From positions 39,333,610-39,397,609 of the forward strand of contig OX578279.1 in NCBI GenBank assembly GCA_951217055.1: 64,000 bases of DNA. The letters run 5' to 3'. This stretch comes from Gerris lacustris (Eukaryota; Arthropoda; Insecta; Hemiptera; Gerridae). Below, in pieces: positions 59,101 through 64,000 of this stretch. Within the stretch, counting starts at the first letter, position 1. Every line of letters begins with the position of its first letter. The position numbers were made by a program, and so were the translations under genes. The notes beneath the pieces were generated by a model, which saw only the letters and a list, made by a program, of their open reading frames with translations, did no database searches and had not been told where the DNA came from.

Positions 59101-60689
59101 CTGTTTAGAGATCAAGAAAATATTATGCAATATCATTTGTTAGAGGTTTGAGAACAAGCAGGAGTTTTTATAAAGTATGACCTAATCTCTAAAACCCAAA
59201 AATAGAACCAGACTAAACATCAATGGTGAATTATCACCGACTATAAATATTATGAGAGGAGTATTACAAGGAGAAATTCTGTCGCCCTTGTTATTTAATC
59301 TCTTTTTAAGCGATCTAGACTCATATTTTAAGGAAAATGGGCACGAAGGAATCAGCATAGACGGCGACACATCGGTAAACGTCTTAGCCTACGCAGACGA
59401 CCTGACCATCCTAGCAGAATCAATTAATAAAATTAACAAAGCACTTGACATTTTACACCAATTTTGCATTAAAAACGGGCTGTTCAATGTTGGACGGACC
59501 GTCAATGTTGTCAAAACCAAAGTTATAATATTTTCAAAGGGTAGAATATCGGAGAAACGACCGAAATGTTACTACAACGGTGAAGTGTTAAAAGAAGTGA
59601 AGCATTTTAACTATCTAGGAGTTTGGTTTAGCCGAAGAGGGGTTTTTGATGAAGCGACGAAACAAACTATCAGTAGAAGTCGCTGCGTCTCAGGCTCAGT
59701 CAGGGAGACACTAGTAAAACTCTCAAACCGGTCAATTGAAGCTGTTATGCAGATTTACAAAGCTAGTGTACTCGGCACCTTGTTATATGCCGCTCCTGTT
59801 TGGTCGCTTCGGTATTTGACCCAGCTTGAGGAAGCTCAAAATTACTTTTTTTTAAATTATTTTTCTTTAAAAACCAATACTCCACACTATATAGTTAGAA
59901 GGGAGTTCAATTTGTCTCATGTAACAGTTCAAATAGTGAAACAGGTTCTTAACTTCATTAATTACATCCACAAACACCCAGATAATAGTTTAATCAAAAA
60001 ATGCTTTCAACGCCTTGTATACCTAGACTCAGTTCCTTCAAACCGGATAAATCTCAACTGGATATCCCAAATAAAACGTACTTTGATAAACGTCGTTGAT
60101 AACTAAGATCAGAGGGGTGGTTCATAGAATCCAGACTTCAGAATTATGCACAGTCTGTAATCTGAAGGAAAGCGAGACATTGGCGCATATCTTTCTCAGA
60201 TGTCCTATCTACAGAGCACAACGAAGATCACTTTTACCAGCTAATATTAATATTAATGACAGTAATTGTTCAGAGACTACGAAATTGGCCTCTATGCTTT
60301 CGGTAGTTTCAAAGAATCAAGCAAATAAGATATTATTAGAGCTTTTATTTTAGACGAGTAATGTTTAAAAAAAAAAAAAAAAAAAAAATCGATATATTAC
60401 GAATATTAGATTATAACAAAAAGATATATTATAATTTATTCTTACCCACTAATGTGAATTTTACGGTATAAATGTATACAAGATATAGTTGTTGTTGTTT
60501 TTTTTATTTATTTATTTTATTTGTTTTTTTTTTTAAAGAAATGTACGTAGTTTTTATATTATTTCGATTTGTATTTATTTAAATTTAATTTTTCATTTAT
60601 TTAACAAGTATTGTGAACGATATTATTTTTGTATTTTTCATGTTGCACCTCTTTGTATAAAGCTTCTAAGCTTTAAACACAAATAAACA

Positions 60690-60731
<42 letters not shown>
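59101..60731 (+). pseudogene. Non-LTR (LINE) retrotransposon, 5'-truncated relic
   Basis: The main frame runs from at least 59186 to 60106 and covers the second half of the reverse transcriptase: RGVLQGEILSPLLFNLF, then AYADD (catalytic box intact, 59390-59401), a KTKVIIFSKG block and the thumb. A frameshift near 60100 moves the end into another frame (60096-60353), which carries CX2CX9HX4C (CTVC...H...C), a knuckle common at the C terminus of such elements. A further frameshift lies near 59190 and a stop precedes it. The 3' UTR (60354-60689) contains a perfect hairpin (60659-60674, AAAGCTT/AAGCTTT) just before an (ATT)14 tail. The clade is not fixed (CR1/L2- or I-group type are candidates). 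Confidence 0.85.
60691..60731 (+). repeat. (ATT)n tail of the LINE
   Basis: About 14 units; typical 3' tail of elements that end in simple repeats instead of poly(A). Confidence 0.9.
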
Positions 60732-60889
60732 CTATAACCCAAAAATTAAAATAAAATTTGTCTTCGTTATATGGTAGCGTCGATTAGAGTCAATAAAACT
60801 TATGTTATGCGGAAGTAGAGATTATATTTTCCCAATTATTAAATTTAATATTTTACATCACAAACTTAAAATCGGTTGGTGAAAACTCA

Positions 60890-61362
60890 GACAAACTTTC
60901 TTATTTATAGATGTGATAATGAAAGCGTTCAACAGGTTGGTTGTTTACTTTTTGTTTTCGATTTTCAAGAAAATCTATTATATTTTCATCAATATCTTGG
61001 AATCTAGTCTTTTTCAGGGAAAACAACTTGTATCATTAGATTTATATTTAAATTAAAGGACTACATTTAAGAATTCTTTAATCAAAATCGTCGGAAACGT
61101 CTTCCAGAAATAATTAGTTTAGAGTTTTTGAGAGTAGCGCCCCCAAATTTAGAGGTAGAATTAATTTCTCCATTTCGCCTCGGGGTATAATTTTTCCTTT
61201 GTGCCAAATTTCATCTACATCGGCCTAGTATAGTTTAGGCTCCACGCGTCTGCACAAACAACAAAGGACAGACAGACTTTTTATAAAAAACACCACCAAA
61301 ATCTCATCATTTGCACCATCACAATACTGTCTCTTTATATATACTACGTATATGAGAAAGTA
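60890..61362 (-). repeat. Family Z copy on the minus strand, internally deleted
   Basis: Starts (minus) at 61362 with TACTTTCTCATAT and ends at 60890 with 'AAGAAAGTTTGTC', so both termini are present. The middle is intact ('CCTAAACTATACTAGGCCG', 'AAATTTGGGGGCG') but the box-B-like block is missing. Confidence 0.75.
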
Positions 61363-62043
61363 AAAATCAATTCCTTATATTAATTATAACAATTCCCCTC
61401 TGACATGTAGACTGAGCGATTAAATGAAAAAAGAAAAAAATCTAAATTACAGTCACTCTATTTTGGGGGTATACTGTATTGTATGTTTAGAAAAAGTAAT
61501 GTAATAGCACACAAATTCAATAATGAGATTAAATTGTAAAAAAAAGTGTTTCTGTCGACGGTAGTCTGTGCAGTCGCGTTTAGCCTTTTAACTATATTAG
61601 GCTGATTTTGTTGAAATTTGTCATTCATACTCCGAGTATAAATTGGAATTAATTTTAGCTCTAAATTTGGGTCAAATTTAATTAACCCATTTGTAAGAGT
61701 CAATAAAAATAAAAATTCATGGAAAATTTAAAAAATTCCCAAATTTGCAGGTATATGCATGCCTTATATCTAAACAATTGTTACCTCTAAATTTCGTTGT
61801 GACTTTTGCCGCCATTTTAAAATATTGACTTTTAAATTAAACTTAAACATCGTTAAATAAAGGTTTTACAACGATTTCGCCAATAAACATATGAAGTATC
61901 GATGGAAACTGGAACAAAATGCAACAATCCCGATCAAAATAAATAGAATATTTCAAAAGTTATAAGCGTTAATATTTTTCAAATGGATACATTATTTTAG
62001 ATGCAGGAAACAGTTTGTTTATAAGAGTTGGTTGTAATTTATA
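61363..62043. other. AT-rich DNA with a decayed family Z piece
   Basis: About 61545-61690 resembles the middle of family Z ('GTCTGTGCAGTCGCGT', 'AGGCTGATTTTGTTGAAATT'). The remainder is unassigned. Confidence 0.5.
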
Positions 62044-62600
62044 TGTTTATCTACGATTGATACGAAATATAAACATTATATCTCTGTTTAGATGCGTAGA
62101 AAGTGATTATTTACGTACTTGTATTCATTGCGCATGCGCGTCTCATAGTTCTGAAGAATTCCTCTTCTTTACCGCGCTAGCGTTCTTCAGCTTTACGCAC
62201 GATTAGCGAGTTTGTTTACATTTAACAAAACTAATTTGCTGTTCTTTAATTAAAGTAACTGTTTATATCGAGTTTTTAGTGAAAAACAATGAGTGAATCA
62301 AGTGACTTTGACGAAAATATAGAGAATAATACTCCTCCAGAAATAATTAATTCGGCAAAAAATACAACTAATGAATTAATGCCAGCTTTATCAAGAGAGA
62401 GATACGAACTTACATACAGCAAGTTTATTTTTTTCTTTATTTATTATTTAAATCTAACAATCGCAGATAAAGTACGGTACGCTACTCGTGCGAAAACGGC
62501 ATTTTGCATTGCTCGTGTGGTTTTACCAACCTCGCTATCGCTCGGGTGCAAACTCTACACTCGCATACAAAATGCTACTTTCCGCACGTAATGTACTATG
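62044..62600 (+). mobile_element. Recombinase-start repeat, copy 2 (frame open)
   Basis: Same repeat as 7245-7830. A frame of 100 codons runs from 62289 to 62591. Its first ~48 residues (MSESSDFDENIENNTPPEII, then LSRERYELTYSKF) look like a real N terminus and are kept between copies with mostly conservative or third-position changes. The rest is the translated non-coding segment shared by all copies. The LSRERYELTYSKF pattern resembles the beginning of the SAM-like domain in Crypton-type tyrosine recombinases; this rests on memory of the pattern, not a search. No catalytic R/H/Y region is present. Confidence 0.5.
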
Positions 62601-62843
62601 GACATGTCATAAGTCATAATATGGTATGTTATAATTTATAATAGATGATGTTATTAAGTGACAATAGATAGATGTTTTACGTTGAATAATATTTTAGACA
62701 AAAATAGTTACAGTCACAGTATAAAACTTATTTTTCTACATTTCTATTGAAACACTTAAGTCTCTTGACCCACGAATTAGGTACATGGTACATGGTACCT
62801 CGGAACTTTTCCTCACTTCAGAGGCCTCGCAGCAGGAGGAAGC
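62601..62843. other. Unassigned DNA
   Basis: Contains a small direct repeat (GTACATGGTACATGGTACC near 62780). The 'CCTCGGAACTTTT' next to it recurs at 25890. Confidence 0.5.
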
Positions 62844-62890
62844 AGCATTGGACGTGGTCAGTACTTGGATGGGTGACCGTTCTGAACAAA
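62844..62890 (+). repeat. 5S-rRNA-like segment
   Basis: AGTACTTGGATGGGTGACC at 62860-62878 is the highly conserved box-C/loop-E part of 5S rRNA, and the preceding 'GCAGCATTGGACGTGGTC' has the right relative position but is diverged. Only about 45 nt match, so it is not a functional 5S gene. It is more likely part of a 5S-derived SINE or a 5S pseudogene. Confidence 0.7.
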
Positions 62891-63623
62891 CTAATTTATT
62901 ATCATTCTTCAAAAAAACCTTATTTTTAATACCTATATTTTATTTAATTATTTGAAGTTTGGCGGTATTTTGACAGATGTAAACAAACTTTGACGTCATC
63001 AAAATTATCGCACTAATAAATAATTATATTCACTTATAACTTTTAAACTAATTAATAGAATTTCATCGGGTTTTTTTTTATATTTGTCCCTTAATGTTTT
63101 CCGTTTCCAACGATATGCTATAAGTAAAAAACCTATTTGTAATTTCAGTATTATTAACCGTCAAAGTTTAAAAATTCAAAAATTTATAACTTCAAAGTGG
63201 CGGCCAAAATCAAAATGAAATTTAGTGGGCTTGTTTGTCATACAGAGAGGTACGTTCGAGCCAAATTTCAACTCGATCAGGACCAATTTCTTTTTTTTTA
63301 CAACATTTTGCTGACTCAGCAAACTGGGTTCAAGATGGCGGAAAAAGTTGATTTTCCGGGCGGCACAAGTACAGGTTAGGACTGATTTTTCTGCCAAGTT
63401 TCAACTCTCTAGGTTAAATACCTTGGGCGCTACGATGATAACACACATACATACGTCATGCTGAAAACCACTCAGGAGGTCTTAAAAACACCTAAAACGG
63501 ATAATTCCGTTGAAATCTCGAAAAAATATTTTTTGGTGAAAACAATACTTTTCCTACTATTAGTAGTGAGGAAAAGTAAAAATAAATCGCCCAATCATCC
63601 ATGGAGAAAGGTTCTTCTTTTTG
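62891..63623. other. Unassigned DNA with a dispersed repeat
   Basis: 63430-63580 ('GATAATTCCGTTGAAATCTC', 'GTGAGGAAAAGTAAAA') matches about 4490-4640. Earlier parts contain 'GCCAAATTTCAACTC' motifs typical of dispersed repeats. No gene is recognised. Confidence 0.45.
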
Positions 63624-63805
63624 CCTTTAAACTATCAAGTTACTGTTAGCCGTCTCTCGTAACTAATTTTCATCCTCTTTTCTCACCTTTTTCCTACTTC
63701 TCTCTATAAATTTACCTTTAAACTATCAAGTTACTGTTAGCCGTCTCTCGTAACTAATTTTCATCCTCTTTTCTCACCTTTTTCCTACTTCTCTCTATAA
63801 ATTTT
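63624..63805 (+). repeat. Exact 91-bp tandem duplication
   Basis: Positions 63624-63714 and 63715-63801 are the same sequence with no mismatch seen (CCTTTAAACTATCAAG at the start of each). Identity suggests a very recent event or an assembly duplication. Confidence 0.95.
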
Positions 63806-64000
63806 CCTTTCGTCTACACTTACATTTTTCTTATGTTTCTCACAGCTTTTTTTTCATTATGTGTGTTATTTTATCCTTACCTTTTACACTTTTAACTTCT
63901 TTACTTCCCCCTTTGATGTAGTCCTCTACTTATTCTTAACTATTTTATTAGTACTCACTGGCATACCCTTTCATTTCTTAGATCTTGGTATACACATCCC
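63806..64000. other. Pyrimidine-rich end of window
   Basis: C/T-rich on the plus strand; nothing recognised. Confidence 0.5.

Overview
This window looks like a stretch of repeat-dominated nuclear DNA from an animal, most likely an insect. The DNA is strongly AT-rich, with long (AT)n tracts and many C/G homopolymer runs. Several repeat families resemble ones that I know to be dispersed in insect genomes: elements bounded by AGGGTCCGTAG, CTAGCTGAATACC repeats, TACAGGGTG foldbacks, and 'GGAACTTCGTTCC' ends. The species assignment is inference. No complete host gene is convincingly visible. The best host-exon candidate is a weak one at 16798-16926.

The one intact coding unit is an LTR retrotransposon on the minus strand (48738-53188). 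Its two 185-bp LTRs appear identical over their full length. It has a flanking ACAT duplication, a tRNA-Trp-like primer site, a gag with a CHCC zinc knuckle, and a pol of 1041 codons (protease, reverse transcriptase, RNase H, integrase). Gag and pol overlap by 52 nt in the -1 relation, with an in-phase G_GGA_AAC slippery heptamer. It fits the CsRn1-like branch of Ty3/gypsy and looks recently inserted.

Two non-LTR retrotransposons survive as 5'-truncated, frameshifted fragments: an RTE-like one (about 45360-46200, minus) and a LINE with an (ATT)n tail (about 59100-60731, plus). There are two copies of a tRNA-derived SINE (13957-14189 and 32256-32486, both minus), one 5S-rRNA-like segment (62844-62890), and three copies of a repeat that carries the start of a possible tyrosine-recombinase (Crypton-like) reading frame (7245, 11800, 62044).

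Most of the rest is non-autonomous DNA transposons. They include two foldback elements with 15-bp tandem arrays in their termini (24119-26350 and 26973-27952), three TACAGGGTG elements (10656, 37818, 55573), and two hAT-like elements with 7-8-bp target duplications (29338-31469 and 37410-38885). There are also several palindromic MITEs (3437, 14362, 17524, 19825, 21709, 31632, 47641). Dispersed families, here named X, Z, K, V, W and Y for convenience, fill much of the space. They are nested: one X copy holds two insertions of the same element 62 bp apart, and a Z copy sits inside the loop of a TACAGGGTG palindrome.

Region by region: 0-13 kb is nested MITEs and repeat families; 13-24 kb holds a SINE, foldbacks and long unassigned AT-rich DNA; 24-28 kb holds the tandem-array foldback pair; 29-33 kb a hAT, a hairpin MITE and a second SINE; 33-37 kb is unassigned; 37-42 kb holds a hAT-like element and X/K families; 42-48 kb the RTE relic, a W copy and a hairpin-rich MITE; 48.7-53.2 kb the intact retrotransposon; 54-64 kb a large foldback, the LINE relic and the second clear recombinase-start copy.
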